Part shown: positions 1 to 12,900 of the stretch, piece by piece | Layout: every line of letters starts with the position of its first letter | Numbering within the stretch: the first letter of the stretch is position 1 | DNA from: Smittia aterrima | Taxonomy: Eukaryota > Arthropoda > Insecta > Diptera > Chironomidae | Assembly (NCBI GenBank): GCA_033063855.1 | Contig: CP093829.1 | Location: 14,787,537 to 14,851,536, forward strand | Direction: 5' to 3' | Length of the DNA stretch: 64,000 nt | The notes under the pieces: generated by a model | Database searches by the model: none | The model's input: only the letters and a program-made list of their open reading frames with translations | What the model was told of the DNA's origin: nothing | Program-made: the position numbers and the translations under genes

Positions 1-90
1 AAAATGTTTTTTTGTTCTCCACCGGGAAAATTTTCTTATGAAAAATGAAGGGAGCAAAAGAAAATAAAATTATGAGAAATAATCACATAA

Positions 91-117
91 CAGCAACAAC
101 AACAACAGCAGCAGCAA
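91..117 (+). repeat. CAA/CAG trinucleotide microsatellite
   Basis: About nine CAN units (mixed CAA and CAG) in a row, in non-coding context. Confidence 0.85.
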
Positions 118-1354
118 CTCTTAACAACAAGCTCGCTTTCCCATGGCACAAAAGCCCGCTCGTCGATAGAAACATAAACAGCAAACATAAAGATCCTTAT
201 CGATTCGATTATATCTGGCACTTTATACTCAGCGCTTATGATTTTTCCATCCTTTTTTCTTCTTTGAATTGCTGCGGGAAAATCGCCTGAGAAGTATCGC
301 GACTAAAGATTCTTTTCCATCTTCGCCGTCCACTCATACTAGCGAAGCAGCTGCGAGGGTGAATTATGTTATTTTCGATTTGATTGCGGCGCAACGCTCA
401 CAGAGACAATAATTCGTCTCCTAATTGAGGCGAAGTCCCCCGGAAGACGAAAGCTACGAGGAAATGAAATGAGATCGAATCGGAAAAGCGGAAAACAACA
501 GCGAGAAGAATTGCAGAAGAAATAAGTACAAAATACAAAATAATCTTATATCTCACTTTATTTGACTCAACAGGATTTGCCATCCTTTGTGTGCATGTTT
601 TTTCGTTCTCTATGTGTTGAGGTTTGTTGCGACGGGTGATGGCACGAAAAGAAAATAACTGTGGGACGAAAGAGCTAGGCGTTGGGTTGGGGTGGAAGAG
701 AGAAAATGTTTTCCCTCCCAACTTGTTGCAAGAAAGCAACAGATAACGTCCTTCAATAAATTCAACGCTTCGTGTTCAACCCAAACTCCTAGCGATTCAT
801 CCACAACTGGTGAATGCAACAGGCCACAGACTGTGGACTTCTCGCTTTTCATTTTCCTTTTATACATTCCCTGCGACCTAGCGCCGTTCGAGGCGTTAGC
901 ACAACCTAATGTTTAAAGGCTAGAGGAATGCGAGAGATGAATAAACATGACAAATCGCTTTGTCATGCTGCACGCTCTCGAAACTATTTTTAATTTAAAA
1001 TTTCATTGTTCGACTGCGTTTTTATTGCCTCGGCAGATGTCGAAGCCTTCTTTTGCATAGCAAAAAGCGAGAAAGCTTCAATTGATTGAATTATGGATTG
1101 CAATCCTCAACTGAGAGCATCGAGTGTAACCAGGACGTTCCTTTTTGCTCCTCCACTGTCAATTGGATTTGTCAAATAATTTCGATATCTAACTTTTCTC
1201 TCCTATCAGATTATTTTTCCTCGCCTTTTTACAGGTTTCATACTTGTTGCGAGCAAACATTGAAGACAAGATATTGGATAAATTATAAATTAGTTTAGTT
1301 CATTAAAAAATGATCCCTGCTGAAGTTCACTTAGAACTTTTACTATAAACTTGG

Positions 1355-1406
1355 CGGCATTTGCACTTACAATCGATTTCCCACGGCATTTGCACTTACA
1401 ATCGAT
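1355..1406 (+). repeat. 23-bp perfect direct repeat
   Basis: The element CGGCATTTGCACTTACAA plus TCGAT occurs at 1355-1377 and again, identical, at 1384-1406, a 29-base period with a six-base spacer. No further copies are adjacent. Confidence 0.9.
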
Positions 1407-3468
1407 CTAATAAACGCTCGAATCAGATTAAATGACAGTGGATTTGGCTTGAAACGGTAAAATTTCAGCTATAGTCTGATTCGTCTTCTTCAGAAAAGAA
1501 GACTTTCACTCGAATTCGACTTGAGTTGCAGAGCGGTGTACAAACTCGATTCAAACGTATCAATATCAAATTATGAAGGATATTATGTTATCTTTCCCTC
1601 TTTTCGACTCCAAAGCATAAAATCGAACATAAAAATGCCATTTTCCTGTTGGAAATTTCTGTTTATTGACGATTTTAATGGTTTGATTCTTCATCGCTGC
1701 TTTCTCTCATCGTCTTTCTGTTCTGTTAGCTGCTTCCGATGCTTTTCAATGTGGAAATCAGCAATTTTCTCGTTTGACGAACACAAACTTTGTTATTTAT
1801 TCTCGTTTAGATGACAGAAAATAAAATCAAAAAGTCAAGAGGTGGAGCAATCAATCGATATTTATAATGAGAGAGAGTCTGTAATTAGCCTTTGCAACGG
1901 TGGGTGAAGGAAAAAATAATTGACAAGGCTATGACACTCCGTTGACTTTTTCCCGTTAGCAAAATATTTAAACTTAATAAATCTGTTCTTTTCCAAAATT
2001 ATTCGTCCCAAAGAGTTGTGCATTTGTTTATTTTCGCCTTCTCTCCCTCTCGCATCAAACTCGCTCGACCCATCTATCATCATTCGATGAAACATGATGT
2101 GATGAAGCACTAACAGAAGCAGAAAGGAAAATATTAAACTTTTCCCAACGCACGAAAAAAAACAATTTCTAGTCTCGGATGTTTTGTTGGGACGCCATAA
2201 GCTTGTTTACCGTAATAATTAGGCATTATATTGTGAGTTAACTTTCAAACTTTCACTGATGTGTAATGCGGAAATGTGATGTGGATTTTATTAAACAACA
2301 ATTTACTCGTACTGACATCTCGCTGCCTCCGAGCTATAAAAAAGTCTTTCATCCGAGGCTTGAGAATTTCAGCAAAATTTGCGGTTTGACTTAAATCGTA
2401 TCATTTTATCAAAGTGAAGCTAATTAATTGGCTTCAATCAATTTTGTCGTAAAGTAGATAAGTAGAGTGATTACTTTTGAATTGAATAGGGAAAAACTAA
2501 ATTAGGAACTGAGTAGAGATTGTTCAGAAATGAAAGTGCCAATGACATCAAACATCGAACGATCTCACTTTAATCTGTTGACAAGCGTTTTATATCGCCG
2601 TCGCATAGCTGTAAAGTTTTTGTTACGTAAACTAATTAGGTGAAGGGATTTGTGGCTATGGCAACCCAAAATATTTCCATTCGCATTGACAGGATTTTGA
2701 TGTTTGTGGAAATTAATTCCAAGCGAGAATGAAAACTAAGCAATCGTTTAAAACAGTCTTCTTATGAATATTGAATGAGTAAATGCTCGTGGCCCTAAAG
2801 CAAAATGTTATCGCTGAAAGGCAAAAGTTAAAAGGCAGTCGTGAATGGTCCATCTACAAAGCAAATAGATATCCTTGAAACATTCCGATCAAGAATCAAA
2901 ACTTTTAAAAATTTTAATTCACCAGCCGTTAACGATAAGAATATTTTTCAAAGAATTAACTTGATATCTTTATTCAACCGAAACAAAACGTAAGCGCTCG
3001 ATTCTTGCTGTGTGAAGGTAAAGCCCGCACATCATCGGGCAACTGGCAAAAACTCTTGTATCAGGGAAAAAAAATGTTTAATAAAATTGGTGATGGAAAA
3101 ACATTCAGCTATTGATTATTATTCGATTTCAGGGGGCTTGTCTGTGTAGGTGCGTGCAGCTCGTAGAAAATTGGTGGAAAATCGTTTTTCCCCTGACTGC
3201 GGTGATTGTGTGAAGCGGAAAATTGTTCGTATCTCTTCGTGTCGTCTATCGGACAGCATGAAACGAGTAAAAACTCACGAAACCAATACAATCGTAGGCG
3301 AATCCTTTCGTTGAATCGTGACATGCGCTGTGACGACGAGTGTGAAGCAACAAGCAGCCTCGACAACGAGGCGAAAAAAGCGAAACGATGAAAAACTACT
3401 CAAAGGGCGCGGTGATTCTAGACGTTTTTAATATCGAGTGAAGAAAAAATTAAAAAAGAAAATTGTGT

Positions 3469-3486
3469 ACACACACACACACACAC
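3469..3486 (+). repeat. (AC)9 dinucleotide microsatellite
   Basis: Nine uninterrupted AC units followed by GACGAG. Likely length-polymorphic. Confidence 0.9.
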
Positions 3487-6400
3487 GACGAGGTGAGCTT
3501 TGGCACAGTTCGATAAACAACACAAGCAACAATGCAGGCGAAAAAGGGAAATAAAACGCTGAAGGAGAATTATTCAGTCACTGATAGTCGTTTTTTGTTT
3601 GTGGAATGTTTTAATAGAAGTTGAAGTTCATTGAGTAATGTGCCAGTTGTGTTTTTAACGTGCTCGTGTTCAGTTCAGTGAAATTCTCTCCGAGTGAATT
3701 TTCTATTTTCCATTGCTGTTTTAAGAAAGACATTTTGGGAAAATAATTTGATTTCTTCTTGAAAGTCGACAAGTCTTTTCTTTTTCGGTGGAAGAAGAAA
3801 TGATACTTTTTTCAATTTTTCTTTCGGTGAAAAATGAAGTTTCCACCCTCAAATCGTAGCGAGACAACGAAATGAATAAATTTTTACGAGTCGAGAAAAG
3901 TTTCTTTACAATAGTTTTTCTTTTTATTTTTCGAGAAAACTTTTCTTTGAAGTCAAAACTTTTTCGCTCGAGACAGAAGTTTGATGGAAGTTTATGAGCT
4001 TCAAATTTCTCGCTGTCTCTTCAACTTCTCTTCATTGTTTTCCTGTTCGATGTGCAATTCAATTGCTCGCATAAACGAAACTGAAATTTTTTACCATCGC
4101 CAAAGTTCATTGAATAAAAGAAACGAAACGAAATTCGTTTGCGATGGGATAAGAACGAGAAGAGAAACTACCAAAAAAATAAAATAGATTGAAAATCTAT
4201 GAAAGCGAGAGGAAGCTTGCAATAAAGTTTAATTAAATTTGACGGGGAAGATGATAACCTTCGAAACAACGTAAGCAAAGGAAAGACTTTCATCCGCAGC
4301 AACAGCTCGAAGAAGAATTATGAGACGCAAAAAAAAAACTTTTCATATTTTCCGATTTTCCCTTTTCTGATGATTCGAGCCTTCATGCTTTTCCATTAGA
4401 AATTTACTCTGTCAAAAGTTTTCTGTTCACAACAATAACTTCACAACTAACTTCACGACTGCTGCTGGCTGCCTCTCAACGACTTCATCTCGGGGTGTTT
4501 AAGTGAAAAACTTTAGCAGCACAAGCAAAGGAAAACGCAAGAACAAATAAGAGACCGAACCATAAATTTTCACTCAAAGTCTTTAAATTTTAATTTACTT
4601 TTTTTCATGTTTTACTTTTGCCTGCTCCGCTCTTCGTTCTTTTATTATTCAGAGAGCGAATAGGGCTGACGATTTGGGTCGGAATCATCTTGTAAAACTT
4701 TCCATATGCTCTTAACCCCATTTGCTTCGTTGGATGGTCAAACCCTAGAAAGAAACTTTTTGCTGTCCCAAACTTTTTCTCTCTCGCTCATTCTTCGCTT
4801 CATTACAAAGTGTGAATTATTATGAAAGGCGACAAGATGATAGATTTAGAGCTTTTACCCAAAGCCCGAGCAAATTAATTGAAAATTTTCTTCTTCCACA
4901 TTTTGTTTTTATTTTCTCCTCTCAGTTCCAGCGAAGTTTTCTCCTTCCCCCGAACGATAAACTTTTTTTTAACGATGCGGGAGAGATTTTTTTCGGTTTG
5001 AATATTTTTTAGTTCTTCCTCTGCTTGTTTTTCTCGCTTTTAATTAATTCGCGTTTAGCCATATGGCTGCAAGGAAAGCTAGAAATTCGAACCATATAAT
5101 AAAGTTTCTGCAAGCGGTAGCTCGATGACCAGTCTCCACAAGAGAGTGAGAGAATACCAGCAAGGTAAGAGAATTGAAACTCAATACTATTTCCCTTGGA
5201 ACGGATTTTCTTCAATAGAATCCAATACCTCGTCCACCCTTTGGATCTTCGGTCAATATTTGATAAAAATTGAGCATTATGATTAGAGCAAAACCTCTCC
5301 CTTGACAAGTCCACGTGTACCTTTTCTGCACCCTCACCTCACCCACTCGTCGGAGAAAAAATTTTGCAAGTCGTGGCCCACAGACAGACGCCGCTTCTGC
5401 TCATGAATGGAAGATGCGGGGTGAAAGATTTGTTGTATTTTGAATGAATCTGTCACGAAAGAGTTGATGTAGAGAAAAATGAAACATATGGTTTCGGAAG
5501 TGAGGCTGTAAAAAGACATTTCAAGGAAAAGTCCCAATTTGCATCGGAAAATTGTCGCTCAATAAAAGTTATTTGGTTTACTCGAGAGAAAAGGGCTATC
5601 GATGAACTGGGTCAATTGACTTTGCGAAAACTTTCCTTTTTCGAAAAGTTTATTTTTATTTTTTTTCCTGTTGTCTGTTTTGGGCATTGTCGCCCATCTG
5701 GCAATATTTACGTAACTTTATTATCGTCCGAAAGAAACTTTATGCGATTTATCGATAGAATTTCAACACATTAGTTGTGTGAGAAGATCAATACGTTAAA
5801 AGTCGTCGCAAGGGAAAGGTTGTTGAAGGACAGATAATGCTCTTTATCTTTATCTTTCCCTTCATTTTACGATAACGAAAATTGGGTTTCATTTGACGTT
5901 CACTGAATCGATTGGAGTTGATGAAGGCAAAAAAAAATCGTAAAACAGACAAACAAACAGCGAAATCAATGACAACATATTGAAGCTACTCGCAACAAGT
6001 TGTCGTGGTTTTTATGTCATCATCTGCAGCGTTAACAATTTCATTGCAGACGATGAGCAAAAAAAAACCATAGTCGAACTCAATTTGCTGATAGTTATTG
6101 AATTTATATGTTGAAGCGATGCAGTGCAGTGAAATTGCTGTGGAAAACCAGATGGATTGGATGGTGAAATAAATGAAATTTTGCCTTTTCCCTTTTGCGC
6201 ACAGTTCGATTGAATAATTTCGATTGAAAAATTCATTCGATCGTTCGAGTTTTCGAGAGTGGAGTACACGGATTTCTCATTAAATGCGCTTTGGTTGATG
6301 AATTCCTTAAACACCTTTGAAGTTTAGCCAAAGGCGTTTCATTAATCTACTTTAGTTGGAGCTCTTTATGATAGGGAGAGCAAAAAACTTTTAGAAGCAA

Positions 6401-9400
6401 AACCAGAATGTTTGCTTGATCCTGTTAATCTCAGTTGATGACGCTGAAAGTCGCTTAAAATTGTCAAAGCGAAGCTTTGCTTTCACACAGAGTCTAATTA
6501 AATATTCTGTCGCCCTTTAATGATGCTCCCGTTGTTGTTAACTTGCCTTATTATGTCAGCACTTTCACGCTACGACAAAAACTCTGTTCCGCCACAAACC
6601 TTCGGATTACTTTTAAATTTTTCACCCTTCACGTTTCTCGGATTAAATTTTTCCGTGGAGATGCTCGTGACACAGTTTTGCATTTTCCTCCCAAAAAAGA
6701 CTTTCTTTCTTCCGCGCTCGACAAAAAGGTTAATGTTTATTATCGTCGTCTCCAAATGGTCTTTTCATGCTGATTTCAATTACAGCTTTCACTTTAATCG
6801 AACCTAATTCTCAATTAACAAACGTTGTTTGTATGAAAATCAACCTCCCGGTGTTTTCTTCAGTCGCTGTTTGTATCATGTCGCTCAATTGATGATTCAA
6901 TCTTTGTTATTTTTTGGGGAAGGAAGAAACCTCTCTCGGGGGGATGTTTCTGTATCTTTAATGCTGCGAGGCTGATGTTTGTTTTTCTGTAAAAATTTTA
7001 ACGTAAATTAATTAATTTGATCAATTATTCAAACGATAAATTTGCTTTCTTCTATCAACGCTCGTCGGCGGGCAAGAGCAGAGAGCAGTTCATGGAAAAG
7101 ACCTTCTCAAGAAAAGATGAAGCTTGGGAGGCGACAGACCTGAAAACACGACCTCATGAGCTCTCCCCATTTATCTGCGTTCTCCTTCCCCTTCATCTTG
7201 CTTTCTTCCAACCTTCAAAACGTCTCCTTTTCGTCCATTAGTGGAAAAAAGCGAAGAGGAAAAATTGACGGTTTTTCATTAAATATTTATACTCCCTGCT
7301 TTCACGTACTAGTGCAACGCCCACCGATTTGACGGGAGGAAATTTGACGTCGAACTAGAAAACTGTCAATTGAATGTTGAAGTCTCCCACTTCGATCGAC
7401 AGAGGAAACAACAAATTTGAGTGTTTACAAGACTTTTATGAATTTTTCTCCTTTATAAGGGAAAGAAAAATACGAAAAAATGTTTTAAGACGAAGGGAAA
7501 ATGTTCGAAGAGAGATGGAAATTCAAGCACAAGAAGACAATGACAGCCGGGAGAAGCAGAACGAAAATATGTCATTTCAATATGGAGTTTTTCTTTTTGA
7601 AAGATATTTTTGCCTTTGGGACTCGTTCGCCCTTCGCTTCCCCAAAAAAAAAAGAAAAACGCAACAAGATTTCCCTTCCTCATAAAAGCAAACGATTTTT
7701 TTTTATTAAAAAGCATAAGACGATTTTGTTCGACGGGAAAGTCGACGACAACGACAATAATATTATTGGACACGATTATTTTCTTTTCAATGAGAGAAAA
7801 TCCTACGCATTGGGATTCAAGAATGTTGTTGTCGGGAAAGATTTTCATGTAATATCAACAGCAAATTAATTTAATAATCGTGAAGACTTCACTCTTAATT
7901 TCCGAACAATAATTTGAAATATGGTTTTGACAATTTTCGATGGCAACTTCGTGCTCTACTCGACATTGTTGTTTACTTTGAGAATCATTCAAAGCAGATT
8001 ACATACGGAGACGACGAAGCCGTTTACTTTGATATTTCTTCAATTCCTCTGTCTCTCTATCAACTTCATTGTTTCGATCAACATCCTCTTAATTAGATTC
8101 ATTCAACACATCACTCGAAAGTGCTCGAAGTGATTTATCCCTGGAAAAAGGGGAAGCACAAACTAAATGGTTTTTCATCTGTTTCTCGAGTGAATGAAAA
8201 CTTTGTGGCTTCTTGATGTCTTAACGAGATTGAGTGAAAACTTGAAAATGAAAACATAGATTTGAAATTTGAAGTAATTGGCAAATTAAGGCCGCAAGAC
8301 ACATCAACTGACAATTGTTTCTGTGGCTTTACTTCAAAAGAGTTTGAGGGACATGAAAGCTTTGATTTGTGAAAATCAATTTCGACAGGGAGCTGAAGAT
8401 TTTCAAATAATTTAATGCTAATTAGAAGCTCTTTTGTTGATTGAAATTGAGAGCTGCGTAGAAGGTTTTGCCAGGTGAGTTGTTGAGGAGGGGAAATTTG
8501 TTGGAAACCTTTCGCGAAGATCAAAGAGTTCTCCGAAACTTCGTGAAGATTTTCCAACAAAACATGACTCCTGTCTGCTTTGGTAAATCTTGCACTTTAT
8601 GCAGTAAAAGTTTCAAATTAAATTTATTAGAAGTACTCCCCTTGGTTTCTTTTGCTCATTAAGTCAAATGAAACAAAAGATAGAAAGTCGAGAAAGCATG
8701 AAAGGGAAGAAAGAACTGAGGGAAATAATTTGATCGTTTACCCTCTTCATTCGACGGAGAGTTTATTGTGCTTTCTTTGCTAGCAGCCTCATTCTTGCGT
8801 GTACCTTTTTGATGTTCTATGCAAATTCCTTTTGCAAAGCTCAACAAACTACTTAAGAAAGTGCACTCAGCTCTTGATTACTTCTTCAAACAACCGGCAA
8901 ACCTTTCGGTTTGCCCTTTTTGTCTTCACTCCTTATTTCTCGCACTGTGGAGACAGAAAGGAGCATTTTTCTATCCTTCTTCTTACATTTATTTCAATTT
9001 AAAAGCACAAATTGGTAGTTTCGTTTGTTGCGGACGAATGAGGGCCGGGGGAATGGGAGGAAACGGAGACCGAGAAGCATAAAAAAATTCATTTAAATAA
9101 AAGTATTTTCACATTTAAAAGAACACAAAAATTGTTCGGGTGGCTCGCCTTCCTCCATCCGGGGCCACTTCTTTTCACAGTCAATTTCAATTTGTGAGTG
9201 GTGCGGAAACGAGATGAAGGTACAAGCTCACTCGTTCCACAAAATTTTTTTTTTGGCTCTGCACCATTCCCAGATTTTTTCTCGTTTCCAATTTAATTTT
9301 CAAGAGTTTTTCTCCCCAACTTACTTCATCGTTTCGTAATACAATTTCTAGATTTTTCCTGTTTTCTGTTTAAGTTCCAGCTTCGAGTTTTTTTTTTGCT

Positions 9401-9999
9401 GCTCTTCTTCGTCTTGCGGGATGTAAGAAGTTGAATGAACATTATTGAATTTTATTATTAACATACATTGAGTCGAAAGAAAGACTTCTTGTTCACGAGC
9501 AGCTCTTCTGGTTGAGAAAGTTTGTCGAAAGAAAGAAAGACAAAGAACGAGAGAGAGAGAGAAACGACGACGAAAGTTAGAGATAAATATCAATTGTTCT
9601 GGTGTTTAAGAGTGGAAAACTTTTCTTGGGATATTTTACCAACAAGTGGAACTTTGGAAATTTATTAGATTCAGATTTACTTGAGAGAAACATTCAACAG
9701 TTTGTAAGAATTGTCTTGAGAATATTTTTCAAATAAACTCAAACTCATTTTCAATATTTTATTGAGAAAGAAAGCAATGTTTCCCCATCCCTTCGCGAAT
9801 ACCTCGAGGCGCAATCTTTCATGAACTTTTTTTCATCCGCTCGCCTTGCTGAGTCTCCGCAGGGCATTATCGTCGACCCGAAGTGAAATTCTAAGCCTAT
9901 TTTGGGTATTTTCTTCAATTTTTCATTCGGCGCTTTGCAATCATGTCGATGTTGTTATTTAAAAATATCTCGCTGGCAAAAGTTTTTCCCTATCAATTG

Positions 10000-12900
10000 C
10001 CTCCAAACATTTCTTCTTTTCTTTTAAAGCGAAGAATTCGACCGAAAGAATTTTTCATATTGACTTGCGGTTACAAGATACACAAAAATAATAAATTCCT
10101 TTCGTTTCAAGCGTTTGGAGAAACGTTAAAAGCATTGGCTGAGAGAGGAGAAAAGAAAAACGTCAAACAAGAAGCAACTTTTATGATTCATGGAGACGTC
10201 GAAAAATTCTTGAATCAATTTGTCTCCTTTTAGCGATTTCTTTTCAACTTTTCCGTTCGCCTCTCCGCCAATAAACATGAAACATATTTCTTCTTCTCAA
10301 GAGCTGTCGTTGAAGGCGAGGAAGGGAAAAAAGGTTTGATTACCCTTTCTCTGGGGCAGGTCTGAGCACAAGGGAAGCGTTTATCGTAATCACATTTCAC
10401 GTATCCTTCGCATTGCTCAAACTTGCCATAGTTTTATGGATTCAATAAATAAAGATTTTCCGAAACGTCTTCGCCAAACTCTCCTTTCTTTTCATCTCAA
10501 CTATAAGTATTTTTTTATCGCTTTAAAGTCTGGCGTTGAAGATTGCTAAGGAATAATAAAAATTCTGCCTGCAACGGGGCGACAGGCCGAAGGGAGGGGA
10601 AGCATCAAATAAGGAATTTCCGTATTAAACGTCGTTGTGAACATGCTGGAAAGGAAATGTGGCGAAGACACATCTGAAGCAATGAGATAAGAACGGAGAT
10701 GGGGCGAAAGGAAGCGACAAACATAACCCACTCGATGATGAATGTGGTGAAAATCTCTCATCGATCGAAAGCAAGTCAAGCATTGCAAATCTTCACTTTC
10801 GAAACAAATTGCCCAATGAATTTTTATTTTTCATCATCAGATCCATCTCACTCATTTTATTGTCAATTATTTGCCAATCTGCCTAAATGATTTATCTGCA
10901 AGGCATGGCGGTAGTGCAACGAAAGGGAAATGTGATGAATGAATTATTGTTTTTCATTTCGAGACTCCATACGTTCCAAATTATTCCAAGCATTTGAATT
11001 TATGAGAATTTCGCTCTCTCGACACGACTTCAGACACCGAGTCGGCTTGGTAGAGGATGAGCTGCTTCTCGTACACCATAACGAAACCAATTAATTTGTC
11101 TGACTGTTTACCATGAGCTTGCCGCCCCGCTCCACATGCTTCGGAACATCATCAATAAGAAATTAGATCGCTTCCCCATCCGTTGCTCGCCATTCCGAAA
11201 TTTATGTCTCAATTGATTGGCTTTCGTGCTTTTTTTTGCAAAGCGGAAAGATAAAACTTGCCTTTCGTGTGTCGTCCGTTTCCACCATTTCTGCCTTTTG
11301 AATAATAAATTAATTACGCTATGAAACCAGAAAAGAACGAAAATAAAGTTCGCACACATTCGCAATCGAGCAGAAAATTTGTCAGAGGTTTCACTGCTGC
11401 CACTGACTCTTTGTTGTAGCTTAATTTTAATTTATGTTCGACAATTTGTGTGAATTTCAATGCTGCTTTGTTCATTATTTTATCACTCGACTCGCTTTGA
11501 GTAGGCGGAGAGTGTAATGTGCCATCGAAACCATTGAAATTGTGATGGCAGATTCAAAACGAAAAGATCTTTTAAAGTTTCCCACCGATGTTCACTTTTT
11601 GATTATTCCACAGCTCGGATCGATTATTTTATTAAGGCCAGAAAGTTCTTCACACTCGTGAACGGAAGGCATATAAAATTAGAGACCATTTCATTTCCCT
11701 ATTCACCTCACACTCCTCTAGCGAGAGTGAAAAAAAGGAAAAATAATCGAAAGCAACAGGAAATTTCCAGGTTTCCACATCAATGAAAATAAACGACAAT
11801 TCATTCCATTTCCCCCTTCCGACTTCTCGCCGCTGCTTAATCCTCCGTTCCATCAGAGCATTAATTTTTAATTTCACATTCGGGCAGCTTAAATTAATGA
11901 GTGAAGCCCCGTGCATGTTTCAGTCCCTTTTACACTAAACGATAATGGATCGGACATTAAATTTAAATTTTTACCGATAGCAACAACTACAATTAACACT
12001 ACAACGAGAATAAAGGAATGAAGTAAACGCATAAAGTGCATGTTTGTTTCAACTCGAATGGAATTAAAAAATGTTCGACACGCACAGTTTGTTGTTTCGT
12101 TGAGTTCATTTCATGTTAGAACGCGGTCTAAACGGTCGCGAAACAATATGCAAACCAGCAAAAGCTGATAACAGTCGAAGCTTCAATTCTGCGGGCGCCG
12201 CCGTTTGAAACAGCGAGCGAGCGTGCATTCTCATTCCAACGTTTTAAATTTCGATCGAAGGAATGTTTCCAATAAGCAAGAATAAAATATTTAAAAAGTT
12301 AATTAAAAGTTCTCTCTGATCAGAAGTTGTTTATTTAAACAGCAGCCAGTTGCAAAATATTTCCACCGCCATTCGGGCGCTCGAATCACGGGGACATCGG
12401 TAAATTGGTTTGTTGCTTCCATCCACGTTGAATTACATTTGAATAAATTTACTCCCCTCCGTAATGTTGGATATTGAGTTTGCATATTTTACACGGCATT
12501 TTGAGCAATAAACAGACACACGAGAAGCATAAACAAAAATTATTCATTGACTTTGTGTGATGAGCAGGTGGCTTTCTGCTTATCAGCATTCGTCGCCCTC
12601 ATAAAATTAGTTTCGGAAACAGTTGAATTTGTCAGCGGCTCAAACAATTTTTTTTATTTTCTCGATCAACTTGAGTTTCAAAATGGTTTTGAGCTTCTAC
12701 GAAAAAACGAAAGCTCTTTATTACTTAAAGAAGAAACTTTTTTCTTTTAAGCTTTCTTCGAAGCTCTTAATGATAAAACAAACATCTCAATTACCGTCTT
12801 TCGTGTCGATTGCTCATTTCATTTCTCCTCCCTCGGCACTTCCTTCGCTACAAGGAGACGATGATATTCATTAAAAATTCAACAATTTTTTTCTCTTTAA

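Larger units (their letters stand above)
1..9999. other. Gene-free region, left part
   Basis: AT-rich sequence with many poly-A/T runs and purine-rich or pyrimidine-rich stretches. It contains a CAN microsatellite (about 91-117), a 23-bp direct repeat (1355-1406), an (AC)9 run (3469-3486), a DRE-like TATCGATA (5750-5757) and a short GA run near 9550-9561. Reading frames up to about 140 residues appear on both strands but overlap each other, mostly use non-ATG starts and show no domain. No gene is supported. Confidence 0.65.

Noticed and set aside
3460..3800. Initiator-like TCAGTC/TCAGTT motifs near the AC repeat, considered as a promoter
   Set aside because: No TATA or DPE at matching spacing and no downstream coding exon; too weak to list.
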